From the NCBI GenBank assembly GCA_023264435.1, contig JAHFMK010000001.1:1-28523 (forward strand): a stretch of DNA of 28,523 nucleotides. Reading direction: 5' to 3'. This DNA comes from Candidatus Kaiserbacteria bacterium. Its GTDB lineage: Bacteria; Patescibacteriota; Minisyncoccia; Phycocordibacterales; UBA918. The stretch's first letter is position 1; each line of letters starts with the position of its first letter. The notes under the pieces were generated by a model, which was not told the DNA's origin, made no database searches, and saw only the letters and a list, made by a program, of their open reading frames with translations. Shown piece by piece: positions 7,445-15,121 of this stretch. Both the position numbers and the translations under genes were made by a program.

Positions 7445-8362
7445 CTAATCACTCATCGTATTAAATCGAAAATATTCAGTGAGTCGTAGACCAAAATATC
7501 GTCCAATCATAATATTCATCGGTATCACTAGTAAAATAAGTTCTGGATACAAAATGAGTGTATCCTGTACTACAGTACTCGACGCAAGAAAATATCCAAA
7601 CAACCCCAGCATAAGTGTTGTGCTCGTAATTGAAAATGTCTCCGAAGCACTTTTATGTAACTGTACGGATACGATAGAATCTCCAAGGAGCATAAGAATG
7701 AGAATAGGAAAAATTGACAAACTGAGCACTTTATCAAAGTGAAGTATAGATGCAATCGTGAGTGCGCCGAACACAAATACCGCAAGCAGAAGCATCGAGA
7801 GTGAGCGCTTTGGATAAAACATAATCTGTATACGGGACAATAGTACTTTTGAAACATACGACGCTGTGAGTACCGCGAGCAAAATCAAAATACCCATCGT
7901 CACCCCGACCGCCACGAGTGCAAATGCAAGAATGACTGGTACCAACATATCAAGAGTTGGCAACCCCACCACAACACGCACAAAACTAACCAATGTTCCC
8001 AGAACTGGTGTGAGCAAAATAAGAAATATCGTATTTGCGGGAATACCATTTTGAACTGCTTCTTGCACCCAATAGGCAATAAAAGAAAATATTCCTGGTG
8101 ATTCCACTCGACGTGCCTCAAACAATGATAGGATGGCGACTTTTTCTGGCAAATTCTCAGCTTGTGTTACATCTTTTTTATTTGCCTCCGCAACATTGAT
8201 TTGATCAATAATATTAGATACCGATGACGAAGACTGTTCCGTTAAAACATCAGAAAATGCTTGTGCCTCTGTTATGGTCGAATTATGTTGTATTTCAGCT
8301 TTGACACTGATTGGGACAACCAGAAAGCACACTCCTAGTAATAAAATTATTTTTGTTCGCAT
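7445..8362 (-). CDS. 7TM protein of the inactive-transglutaminase/ATP-grasp system
   Basis: The ATG at 8362 begins a signal peptide (MRTKIILLLGVCFLVVPISVKA) and gives 305 residues; the open frame extends 50 residues upstream but that part is not signal-like. After an external segment of about 90 residues come seven membrane helices with the family pattern NGIPANTIFLILLTPVLGTL, VVGLPTLDMLVPVILAF, SIFPILILMLLGDSI and the end RYFGLRLTEYFRF. Homologues usually carry a catalytically inactive transglutaminase domain before the helices; here the external part is too short for a full one. The gene is directly followed by the ATP-grasp/RimB fusion, the known partner of this family, so the two likely modify or sense an envelope peptide together. 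Confidence 0.82.
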   Translation of the reverse strand: MRTKIILLLGVCFLVVPISVKAEIQHNSTITEAQAFSDVLTEQSSSSVSNIIDQINVAEANKKDVTQAENLPEKVAILSLFEARRVESPGIFSFIAYWVQEAVQNGIPANTIFLILLTPVLGTLVSFVRVVVGLPTLDMLVPVILAFALVAVGVTMGILILLAVLTASYVSKVLLSRIQIMFYPKRSLSMLLLAVFVFGALTIASILHFDKVLSLSIFPILILMLLGDSIVSVQLHKSASETFSITSTTLMLGLFGYFLASSTVVQDTLILYPELILLVIPMNIMIGRYFGLRLTEYFRFNTMSD

Positions 8363-8415
8363 TGCATATATACTCTGACAGAATATATATGAATTGTAAA
8401 GAGAAATGGGTATAC

Positions 8416-8434
8416 ATACACATGATATGTGTAT
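8416..8434. repeat. 19-bp inverted repeat between rlmB and the 7TM gene
   Basis: ATACACAT and ATGTGTAT are separated by GAT. There is no U-tract, so it is not a clear terminator; it could be an operator or a weak hairpin after rlmB. Function is open. Confidence 0.4.
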
Positions 8435-8444
8435 CGGTACGGTA

Positions 8445-9194
8445 TTATTGTAATTTTTGTGGATGTCGCATACTCCATGCATAAAACACAATTGATGCAG
8501 CGACTGAAACATTCAATGATTCTACATGTGGAGACATTGGTATACGTAAAGGGATGTCACAGTGTTCACGTGTCTTCTTTCGAATACCATCTGCTTCATT
8601 GCCTAAAATAATTGCGGTTGGTTTTTCAAACAATTCATTCGTAACTGATTGTGTTGCATCACCAGCCAGACCATATATCCAAAATCCGCGTTGTTTTAAT
8701 TCATAGATTATCTGATTTACATTTCCAATACGTACTAATGGAATACGAAAGGCAGTGCCCACAGAAACTTTTATAACAGTCCCATTGAGTGGTGCTTGAC
8801 GATGATCAGGAATAAACACCGCCGAAATGCCAAGTGCTGTTGCTGAGCGAATAACCGCACCAACGTTGTGGGGGTCTTGTACCTCACCCAAAATTGCAAA
8901 CGCGCTCTCGTTCGTGACAATATGGGATGACATAAAATCTTCATATGTGCGTAAGAGTTTTGCTGGGGCTATTTCTGCAACAAAACCTTGATGAACCGCA
9001 TCAATAGGCACTCCCATAGGAGGTTTTTGTGCGGTGAACATTTTTTTTGGAATAGCAGTACGAGTGAGCACATCACGAATTTCATTGCTTTCACATCCCT
9101 CAACAAGATGAACAACTCTTACCACATCAGGTCGCATAGTAAGTGCCTCCATGACTGCATGCTTTCCATATATAAAAATGACTTCATCTTTCAT
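8445..9194 (-). CDS. rlmB: 23S rRNA Gm2251 2'-O-methyltransferase-type (TrmH/SpoU) enzyme RlmB
   Basis: This is a 249-residue protein with the RlmB layout: an N-terminal substrate-binding domain beginning IYGKHAVMEAL (8-18) and a SPOUT (trefoil-knot) methyltransferase domain. Motif 1 is LGEVQDPHNVGAVIRSA (102-118) with N110 and R116, motif 2 is IILGNEADGI (195-204), and motif 3 is IPMSPHVESLNVSVAAS (218-234). It would methylate the 2'-OH of a guanosine in the 23S peptidyl-transferase P loop; exact site choice among TrmH relatives is inferred from overall length and the N-terminal domain. It is transcribed from a promoter with recognisable -35 and -10 boxes and lies head to head with the plus-strand methyltransferase. 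Confidence 0.88.
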   Translation of the reverse strand: MKDEVIFIYGKHAVMEALTMRPDVVRVVHLVEGCESNEIRDVLTRTAIPKKMFTAQKPPMGVPIDAVHQGFVAEIAPAKLLRTYEDFMSSHIVTNESAFAILGEVQDPHNVGAVIRSATALGISAVFIPDHRQAPLNGTVIKVSVGTAFRIPLVRIGNVNQIIYELKQRGFWIYGLAGDATQSVTNELFEKPTAIILGNEADGIRKKTREHCDIPLRIPMSPHVESLNVSVAASIVFYAWSMRHPQKLQ

Positions 9195-9201
9195 ATCGAT
9201 G

Positions 9202-9230
9202 AGTGTACCGTGTACGTGTCATTCTGTGAA
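9202..9230 (-). promoter_or_regulatory. Promoter of rlmB
   Basis: On the minus strand the -35 box TTCACA (9225-9230) and -10 box TACACT (9202-9207) have a 17-nt spacer, and 7 nt separate the -10 box from the ATG. The transcript would be leaderless or nearly so. Confidence 0.55.
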
Positions 9231-9281
9231 GTATACATTGCATATTGCTCAATACGTCCATCTATGGTCTACTACACAGCA

Positions 9282-9989
9282 ATGAAATCACGAGGGAAAA
9301 AAGGAACCGCATTTTGGGATGCTGAATATCGTGAAAGTGGACACTTTGCACTTTCGTTCACTCAAAGTGAGGATTTAGAAAAAGCAACGCGTTGGCTTAT
9401 TCGTGAATATGGTGGTACGTACCTCAATATCACCTCATCAGTGCTCGACCTTGGCTGTGGTAATGGAAGAAATCTTCTCTGGCTTGCACAAACCTTTGGA
9501 GTACGGGGTACAGGGTACGACATATCAGCAGAAGCGGTGAAGCAGGCTCGAGTGCAGAGTGAAAAAAACAAACTCAATTTGACCTATGTTGTGCGTTCTA
9601 TTGCAGGCACACTCTCGGTACCCGATGCTTCACAAACGCTTGTGCTCGACTTGATGACCTCTCACTTTTTAAACGCAGATGACCGAGTACAACTGATTGA
9701 TGAAATATTCCGTGTACTCAAACCAGGAGGTTTCCTTATATACAAAACATTCTTACTTGATGAAGATATGCATGCACGGAGAATGCTCACCGAATATCCT
9801 ACTCATGAAGAGAATACTTACATGCATCCACGCATTGGCATGCCAGAACATGTCTCAACCGAAGATGAGATTATTGCACTGTATGGTACAAAATTCACAA
9901 TACATAAAGTGTATCGTTCACATCGACATAAAGGAAAAGATGCGAAACGAAGGAGCATTATGGTATATCTGCAAAAACCTGAATTTTAA
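9282..9989 (+). CDS. Class I SAM-dependent methyltransferase, substrate unknown
   Basis: This is a 235-residue protein from the ATG at 9282. The Rossmann-type SAM-binding motif I is VLDLGCGNGRN (54-64), motif II ends in GTGYDIS (77-82), and the region LVLDLMTSHFL (120-130) followed by FRVLKPGGFLIYKTF (143-157) is the usual motif IV/V part. The N-terminus KKGTAFWDAEYRESG is like that of thiopurine/tellurite-type methyltransferases, but no substrate can be named. An in-frame ATG at 9264 would add six residues; the reading frame is open back to 8988, which runs through rlmB and is not credible as coding. Its stop overlaps the Clp-like gene's stop tail to tail by 4 nt. Confidence 0.8.
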   Translation: MKSRGKKGTAFWDAEYRESGHFALSFTQSEDLEKATRWLIREYGGTYLNITSSVLDLGCGNGRNLLWLAQTFGVRGTGYDISAEAVKQARVQSEKNKLNLTYVVRSIAGTLSVPDASQTLVLDLMTSHFLNADDRVQLIDEIFRVLKPGGFLIYKTFLLDEDMHARRMLTEYPTHEENTYMHPRIGMPEHVSTEDEIIALYGTKFTIHKVYRSHRHKGKDAKRRSIMVYLQKPEF

Positions 9990-12463
9990 TCCCCGCGATT
10001 AGTATCACCCACCACATCCTCAAAATCAGATGGCACAAAGGAAATGGTTTGTCCTCTTCGAATGCCCTGTTCGATAATTTTTCGTGCAATTCGCTCTTCA
10101 AGAATATCTTGCACCGCTCTTCGAATTGAGCGTGCACCAAATTGTGGGTCAAAACCATACCGCATAACAACATCAACTAACGCATCATCGACAGACAATT
10201 CATACCCTCGTTCACGAATTCGTTCTTGTAGTTCTTTAAGCATCAATTGTGCAATATGTCGTTGTTCGTCCATACTCAGAATATCAAATAAAACAACGGC
10301 ATCAAACCGATTGATAAACTCTGGTTTAAAAATACGTTGTTCAATTATCGAATGCACAACCATATCATGCTCATGTTTTAGATTTTTTCCTGCACTAACC
10401 AATGCTCGTATTGTTTCACTCCCTGCATTTGAAGTTGCTATGATGATAGTATTTCGTACATTAATATGTGCACCTCGTGCATCAGTAAATACCCCCTCAT
10501 CAAGTATTTGAAGGAATAAGTCGTGCACATCTTCACTCGCCTTCTCAAGTTCATCAAGGAGGAGTACGCCATAGGGATGCTCATGAAGCGCAGAAGAAAG
10601 TCTGCCTGCTCCTGACTGTGTACCAATAAGTCGTTCAAGTGCATCGACACCACTATATTCAGACATATCAAAACGAATCATTGAATCTTCGCTTCCAAAA
10701 AATGTATAGGCAAGTGCTTTCACTGTCTCTGTCTTCCCCACTCCCGTTGAACCAAGAAAAAGAAATGAACTCATCGGTCGATCTTTACTCTGAATACCTG
10801 CACGTGCTCTCCGCATAGCACCAGCAATAGCGGTAATAGCATCATGTTGACCAATCACACGTTCATGGAGCACTTCTTCGAGATGCATGAGTAAATCACG
10901 CTCCTTAGCATCTACTGGTCCAGACGGAATACCGGTCTTTTCTTGTACACATTGATCAACAAATGAATCGAGAATAAGTGTCACCCCCAATTGTTCTGCT
11001 TTTCCTGCAACTTCTGCAAGAAAGCTTACCGCTTTATCAGGCATGACACCATCCACAAGATAACGGTCAGCACTTTCTGCAACACGCGTGAGTGCAGGAT
11101 AGGTAAAAAATACATGATGTGTATGTTCATACCCCCACACTACTTCTTCGAGCACTCGCACAACACTCGAAATATCAGGATTCTCAATAGTGATTGTTTC
11201 GAAATATTGCAGAAGATTATGATTTGTTTCCAGTGACTGATGATAGTGATCATGGTCAACTGTCGTTATAATTTGCACCTGCGATGAAGTAAGAAATCTG
11301 CCGAAGAGTTCTGATACGTTCACACCCAGATGTGCCACACTTTCAATAAATGCATGCATTCGCTCAATCACAACAATAATATTTCCTGCACGTTCTGCGT
11401 GACTCATTAGACGCATGAATGCTCGTTCGAATTCCTCTTTTGTACTATATGTTGCAACAAATGCATCAGTATCAAATACAATAAGGCGTTTTGCAATAAG
11501 TGATTCAACGGACTTCCCTTCCTTCATTCTCCGTCCCATCTCTATAAGCATATCCATTTCACCTACACCGGGGTCACCAACCAGAATAACATTTGCTGAT
11601 TTCGTACGCGCAAGCACCGTTTCCATTTTTTGGATTACCTCGTTGGCATACGCTGCATCATGTATAAACAGTGAGAGTGCCGAAGTCGTATTAATATCAC
11701 GTGTAAAATGTTGTAACTCATACGCGACACCATATGAAAATTCACGACCAACACCTTTTATTTTCCCCAGATTATCTCTACTCCACCATCGAATATGATT
11801 TTTGTGCAGGAGTCGTACTCGTGAAACCCATTCATTTGCACCAAGAAAGAGATCCTTCGTTATACCATGTGCAAACAAAAATGAAATAAGGGTCTTATCT
11901 CTTTCAAGCAAAAACTCCCCCACATCTTGGAGCGTCAAAAAATAATGTGCCCGTATACTTAACGAATCAATTGAAATGTGTGTTCGTGTTTGTGATACAA
12001 AAGTATCTACCTCTGATGCGGTGATACCGAGACGGAACAATACTTCACGACCATAGGGAGATGCCATAAATCCATGAGTCATATCAGTGGGGTGAGATAT
12101 TCCAATTTGTGCAACCTCCATAGTAACACCTTCACCATCAACAAAATCCTCAGACAAAATTGAAGGCAATCCTCTGAAATAGAGAGTATTATAAAAAAAT
12201 GTCAGTTGTAATAATACTGTGTATGGACCAAGGAGTATCAAAAACCCAGCCGTAAGAAAACGTGCATCATTGAGTACGACACTCGTATCAAAATTACCTG
12301 CACGCATTGAGTAATACAATACAAATCCAATAAGTATACTTCCAAGCACTAATTCAGTACCCGCAAGAAAACGGAGTATCCGTCTCCGTGCAGTACGAGA
12401 GAGAATAGTATCAAGTGCTATTGCCGATATGTAAGTATGAATTTCTTGTGGTATTGTTTTCAT
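9986..12463 (-). CDS. Membrane-tethered ClpA/ClpC-like AAA+ protein with degenerate D1
   Basis: With the ATG at 12463 the protein has 825 residues. Two membrane helices (about 36-53 and 70-91) precede a Clp-N-like region (YGREVLFRLGIT and repeats), then two AAA+ domains. D1 has GDPGVGEMD (296-304) where the P-loop Lys-Ser/Thr should be, and IIVVIERMH (362-370) instead of the Walker B Asp-Glu; it is probably unable to bind or cut ATP. D2 is intact: Walker A GSTGVGKT (571-578), Walker B LLLDELEK (634-641), sensor 1 ATSNAG, arginine finger in PEFINRF (R719), sensor 2 GARS (776-779). The ClpP-docking tripeptide (LGF/IGF-like) expected in the D2 loop after TSNAG is not seen, so a ClpP-independent unfoldase is likely. 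The start overlaps the upstream membrane gene as ATGA. Confidence 0.87.
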   Translation of the reverse strand: MKTIPQEIHTYISAIALDTILSRTARRRILRFLAGTELVLGSILIGFVLYYSMRAGNFDTSVVLNDARFLTAGFLILLGPYTVLLQLTFFYNTLYFRGLPSILSEDFVDGEGVTMEVAQIGISHPTDMTHGFMASPYGREVLFRLGITASEVDTFVSQTRTHISIDSLSIRAHYFLTLQDVGEFLLERDKTLISFLFAHGITKDLFLGANEWVSRVRLLHKNHIRWWSRDNLGKIKGVGREFSYGVAYELQHFTRDINTTSALSLFIHDAAYANEVIQKMETVLARTKSANVILVGDPGVGEMDMLIEMGRRMKEGKSVESLIAKRLIVFDTDAFVATYSTKEEFERAFMRLMSHAERAGNIIVVIERMHAFIESVAHLGVNVSELFGRFLTSSQVQIITTVDHDHYHQSLETNHNLLQYFETITIENPDISSVVRVLEEVVWGYEHTHHVFFTYPALTRVAESADRYLVDGVMPDKAVSFLAEVAGKAEQLGVTLILDSFVDQCVQEKTGIPSGPVDAKERDLLMHLEEVLHERVIGQHDAITAIAGAMRRARAGIQSKDRPMSSFLFLGSTGVGKTETVKALAYTFFGSEDSMIRFDMSEYSGVDALERLIGTQSGAGRLSSALHEHPYGVLLLDELEKASEDVHDLFLQILDEGVFTDARGAHINVRNTIIIATSNAGSETIRALVSAGKNLKHEHDMVVHSIIEQRIFKPEFINRFDAVVLFDILSMDEQRHIAQLMLKELQERIRERGYELSVDDALVDVVMRYGFDPQFGARSIRRAVQDILEERIARKIIEQGIRRGQTISFVPSDFEDVVGDTNRGD

Positions 12464-12846
12464 ATAAAAAATATCATGACTCCATACACCATGCTCAACA
12501 GAAAAATTACGGGCATACATATCCATGCAAATACCACAAGAAACAATCCAACTACACCAAAACACATGAACACGAGTCCGCACAGAATAATTACAAATCG
12601 TATAAGTGCACCGAAGATACGCGACATCACATTAATCAACAATGTTTGAAGTAACTCCTCTATACCCGTCCTTCTATATTGATCTGTAATGCGTTTCCAT
12701 GGCGAAAAAAATGTTTTTAAAAGAAGCGGAATTGAGAAGAAATGTATCAAAAACCATTCAATATTCATCCAGACAGCAAGTATGTTGCGGAATGCTCGTG
12801 TGTAATACCATGCAACAAAATCAAAGACGAGATACGATACTTTCAT
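12460..12846 (-). CDS. Small membrane protein coupled to the Clp-like gene, unknown function
   Basis: This 128-residue protein has an amphipathic, aromatic N-terminus (FVAWYYTRAFRNILAVW), a hydrophobic segment (about 31-45), the polar KTFFSPWKRITDQYRRTG segment, and two to three further membrane helices (about 66-125). The FFSPWKR pattern looks conserved and I recall similar proteins beside Clp-like genes in CPR genomes, but no function is known to me. Its TGA overlaps the ATG of the Clp-like gene (ATGA), so the two are translated together and may form one membrane complex. A perfect TATAAT box is 6 nt before its ATG. Confidence 0.78.
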   Translation of the reverse strand: MKVSYLVFDFVAWYYTRAFRNILAVWMNIEWFLIHFFSIPLLLKTFFSPWKRITDQYRRTGIEELLQTLLINVMSRIFGALIRFVIILCGLVFMCFGVVGLFLVVFAWICMPVIFLLSMVYGVMIFFI

Positions 12847-12852
12847 GTATTC

Positions 12853-12858
12853 ATTATA
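12853..12858 (-). promoter_or_regulatory. -10 box for the membrane protein/Clp-like operon
   Basis: A consensus TATAAT on the minus strand lies exactly 6 nt before the ATG at 12846, predicting a leaderless transcript. No good -35 box is seen at 16-18 nt spacing. Confidence 0.5.
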
Positions 12859-12912
12859 TAGTATGTATCATCGTATTCTGATATACCTATAAACAGATAT
12901 CTACACGCACGA

Positions 12913-13824
12913 TTATTTTTTTTCTTCATAGTAATGAAGCACCGCATTCACTCCTGCCTGATTTTTTTCAAATTCAATAGATTTATGTGTCGCAAGCTCT
13001 ACGGTAATTGCAGGGATATCAATGGATGCAAGCCAGCCCTCTGCATCACCCGTAACGGGGTACGCATCAAAAGTTTCCACTGGTTTATAACCAGATGCTG
13101 TTGCGTATGTTTGCATCAGTGTCCGTGTTGCGGGAAGTATTCCCTTAGTACATTCAGATGCATACACTGCGTTTGATTGACTATGCCAAAAAACAACGGC
13201 GTCTGGTCTCTGTGCGAGTACATAATCTCGAATAGTACGTGCTTCTGGCTCAGAGAATGCTTCAGTACCTGCACTCACTTCCTTTCCCTGCCACATACTT
13301 TTTGGCTTCCATTTACAATCAAAGTTTCGATTGAGGTCTACTGTATGTGCATTAAAACGTCCTGGTGCTTGTGCCGAAGTAAGGTCCACATCTTCAAGAT
13401 GAAACCGACCAACTACTCCGAGTACACGATACACACCATCAGGGTTTGCAGAAGGAATAATACTTATCGTCACATTCTGTGGAATATTTTCTGGATGCTC
13501 CGTAAAATAATCAATAAATGCGTATGCAAGCAATACGCTATTCCATTCATACCCACCATGGATACCGCCCACAAAAAGGAGTTGTGTCTTCCCTGTACCA
13601 AATCGATACACTTCAATATCACGACCTTCAACAGAGGTACCGATGACCTCAAGAGATTTTAAGGAAGCATCGGGTGGTGTTTTTAGTATCTCTTCTGTAT
13701 GTGTATCAGCTTGTTCAGGTGGCACATTCACAGTGCTCTCCTTGAAAAAATATACACTTCCTGCACCAACAATCACCATTATTGCAAGTGCAAGAGTGCT
13801 ATATATAATCGAACGTTTATCCAT
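12913..13824 (-). CDS. M14-type zinc carboxypeptidase, membrane-anchored, active-site residues present
   Basis: This is a 303-residue protein with an N-terminal anchor (about 7-27), a linker and an M14 peptidase domain (about 58-300). Zinc ligands are probably H89 and E93 in GGIHGGYEWN and H214 in VFWHSQS. The HxxxE spacing differs from the HxxE of textbook carboxypeptidases. Substrate-side residues include NR at 165-166 in VDLNRNFDC and SEPEARTIRDY (191-201). The catalytic glutamate is E276 in AITVELATH. It probably faces the outside and trims peptides, perhaps cell-wall peptides; the substrate is not shown by the sequence. It overlaps the upstream paralogue by one base (TAATG). Confidence 0.86.
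   Translation of the reverse strand: MDKRSIIYSTLALAIMVIVGAGSVYFFKESTVNVPPEQADTHTEEILKTPPDASLKSLEVIGTSVEGRDIEVYRFGTGKTQLLFVGGIHGGYEWNSVLLAYAFIDYFTEHPENIPQNVTISIIPSANPDGVYRVLGVVGRFHLEDVDLTSAQAPGRFNAHTVDLNRNFDCKWKPKSMWQGKEVSAGTEAFSEPEARTIRDYVLAQRPDAVVFWHSQSNAVYASECTKGILPATRTLMQTYATASGYKPVETFDAYPVTGDAEGWLASIDIPAITVELATHKSIEFEKNQAGVNAVLHYYEEKK
13315..13362 (-). repeat. 48-bp block identical to 14220-14267 (copy in the active M14 gene)
   Basis: All 48 bases match the corresponding part of the upstream M14 paralogue, although the two proteins differ widely elsewhere. The block codes for GRFNAHTVDLNRNFDC, which includes the NR substrate-binding pair. Confidence 0.9.
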
Positions 13825-14762
13825 TATTTTTTATAATGCATGAGAAGTGCATCAATTCCCGCCTTATTCTTATCCCATTCAATGTCAGTATGATTGGTAA
13901 GTAACACACTTATTGCAGGCACTCCTTTCTTTGCAAGCCAGTTTACCATATCACCCGTAATTTCATAGAAATTAAATGAGCTGTACGCTTTATATCCTGA
14001 TGCAGAGGCATACAGATTCGTCAATGTTTTTGTTTCACTCAAGACACCATCATGGCAACTTGATGAAAATACTCCACCCGATGCACTGTACCATACCACA
14101 ACACCTGCTAATGCATGTTTTTGTATGTAATCTCGAACTGCTTTACTTTCTGGTTCAGAAAACGCCTCTGAACCTCCACTCACTGTTTTATTCTGCCACA
14201 CACCAGATGATTTCCAATCACAATCAAAGTTTCGATTGAGGTCTACTGTATGTGCATTAAAACGTCCCGAGGTGAGAACATTGTCATCTGTTGAAACATC
14301 TGCTGGTGCAAATTTTTCGGTAGTTCCCACAACCTTCATGAGTCCATCAGGATTCATGACGGGAATAATAGTTACTTTTACATTTTTGGGAATAACGGAT
14401 GGATTTTCTTTTACATAATCCATCATCGAATATGCAAGAAGCACGGTATTCCATTCATATCCGCCATGAATACCGCCCACAAAGAGAATTTCAGTATCTC
14501 CAGTGCCATAGTGATATGCCATGATGTTTGTACCATCAACCGATTTGCCAATCACTGTTTTTGTCGTGTCAATATTTTCTGCTTGTGAAGGGACATTTGT
14601 TGGTAAGTTATTTTCTACTGTTACTGCATCTGAGTTATTCGGCACGGTAACTGGTGCTTCATTAATAATAGGTGCATTTTTAGTAATTAAAAAATTGTTG
14701 TACACGAGATATCCACCAAGAGCTAATAAAACGACCACCACTGCAATAATAATTTTTTTCAT
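13824..14762 (-). CDS. M14 carboxypeptidase paralogue lacking catalytic residues (pseudoenzyme)
   Basis: This is a 312-residue protein with the same design as its downstream neighbour: an N-terminal anchor (3-22), a Pro/Asn/Val-rich linker (28-65) and an M14 fold. H99 and E103 (GGIHGGYEWN) and the NR pair (VDLNRNFDC) remain, but the third zinc ligand is Y225 (VVWYSAS in place of FWHSQS) and the catalytic Glu is L287 (ISVLLTN in place of ITVELAT). The protein most likely cannot cleave peptides and may bind them, or may help or regulate the active paralogue. The frame is intact, with no stop codons, so it is a maintained gene and not a decaying one. The pair is a tandem duplication and coupled by TAATG. 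Confidence 0.86.
   Translation of the reverse strand: MKKIIIAVVVVLLALGGYLVYNNFLITKNAPIINEAPVTVPNNSDAVTVENNLPTNVPSQAENIDTTKTVIGKSVDGTNIMAYHYGTGDTEILFVGGIHGGYEWNTVLLAYSMMDYVKENPSVIPKNVKVTIIPVMNPDGLMKVVGTTEKFAPADVSTDDNVLTSGRFNAHTVDLNRNFDCDWKSSGVWQNKTVSGGSEAFSEPESKAVRDYIQKHALAGVVVWYSASGGVFSSSCHDGVLSETKTLTNLYASASGYKAYSSFNFYEITGDMVNWLAKKGVPAISVLLTNHTDIEWDKNKAGIDALLMHYKK
14220..14267 (-). repeat. 48-bp block identical to 13315-13362 (copy in the pseudo-M14 gene)
   Basis: This is the second copy of the identical 48-bp block shared by the two M14 genes. Identity includes synonymous positions, which suggests recent gene conversion. Confidence 0.9.
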
Positions 14763-14771
14763 ATAGTGAAT

Positions 14772-14780
14772 ATTCTACCA
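14772..14780 (-). promoter_or_regulatory. Extended -10 promoter for the M14 pair
   Basis: TGG-TAGAAT on the minus strand (hexamer 14772-14777) lies 9 nt before the ATG at 14762, predicting a nearly leaderless transcript. No -35 box is apparent. Confidence 0.42.
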
Positions 14781-14821
14781 TAGATTACTCTCTCTACTCT
14801 TACGCAAAATCACATAAGGAC

Positions 14822-14863
14822 ACAGCCACAAAAAAATCCCGTACGGGATTTTTTTGTGGCTGT
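14822..14863 (-). terminator. Rho-independent terminator (42-bp perfect palindrome with A- and T-tracts)
   Basis: The core stem ATCCCGT/ACGGGAT is flanked by seven A and seven T, and the symmetry continues through ACAGCCAC/GTGGCTGT. It lies 18 nt after the stop of the 37-residue acidic gene and before the M14 promoter. It works by sequence on both strands, but only the minus-strand gene ends here. Confidence 0.85.
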
Positions 14864-14881
14864 ATCTTTGTGGCTATATCT

Positions 14882-14995
14882 TTATGCAACTTCTTCTTTG
14901 GTTGCTTCTTCTATTGACTCTGCTGGAGTGACTGTCTCTTCGGTAACTTCTGTTGTTTCAGCTGGTGTAGCGTCAACTTTTTTCTCTTCATCCAT
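14882..14995 (-). CDS. 37-residue acidic Glu/Thr/Ala/Val-rich protein
   Basis: An ATG at 14995 starts a 37-codon frame ending TAA at 14882-14884. The product begins MDEEKKVDATPAETTEV and ends ATKEEVA; it is rich in Glu, Thr, Val and Ala, has no hydrophobic segment, and is probably disordered and cytosolic. I recall short acidic proteins of this kind in CPR genomes. Support comes from the clean frame, the strong terminator 18 nt after the stop and the lack of any other gene in this 370-bp gap. No Shine-Dalgarno site or clear promoter is seen. No function can be assigned. The gap's remaining parts (14763-14821 and 14996-15099) hold only the M14 promoter and AT-rich sequence. Confidence 0.6.
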   Translation of the reverse strand: MDEEKKVDATPAETTEVTEETVTPAESIEEATKEEVA

Positions 14996-15099
14996 ATGAA
15001 TGTATGATTAGCTACTAAACCTCAGTTCAACACTATACACTGATACTATCTATTAACCTAATATTACATGCATGGAAACTACGCTTGCTTTAATTCCAA

Positions 15100-15117
15100 T
15101 TTCCTACTTGTAGGAAA
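15100..15117. promoter_or_regulatory. 18-bp inverted repeat, probable operator of the AbrB-like regulator
   Basis: TTTCCTAC-TT-GTAGGAAA is a perfect 8-bp inverted repeat with a 2-nt centre. It covers the -35 region of the promoter of the AbrB-like gene and ends 7 nt before its -10 box, a position where a bound dimer would block RNA polymerase. Autoregulation by the AbrB-like protein is inference. Confidence 0.6.
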
Positions 15118-15121
15118 AGTA

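Noticed and set aside
8988..9281. N-terminal extension of the plus-strand methyltransferase back into rlmB
   Set aside because: The extension runs antisense through rlmB and has no methyltransferase-like sequence; ATG 9282 (or 9264) fits the family.
12464..12583. 40-residue N-terminal extension of the Clp-like protein
   Set aside because: It is antisense-free but overlaps the 128-residue membrane gene in another frame; the ATGA junction at 12460-12463 is the natural start.
14822..14863. 42-bp perfect palindrome considered as a mobile-element end or a relative of the one at 4692-4733
   Set aside because: It has the A-tract/GC stem/T-tract structure of a terminator, shares no sequence with the exonuclease palindrome, and lies just after a stop codon.
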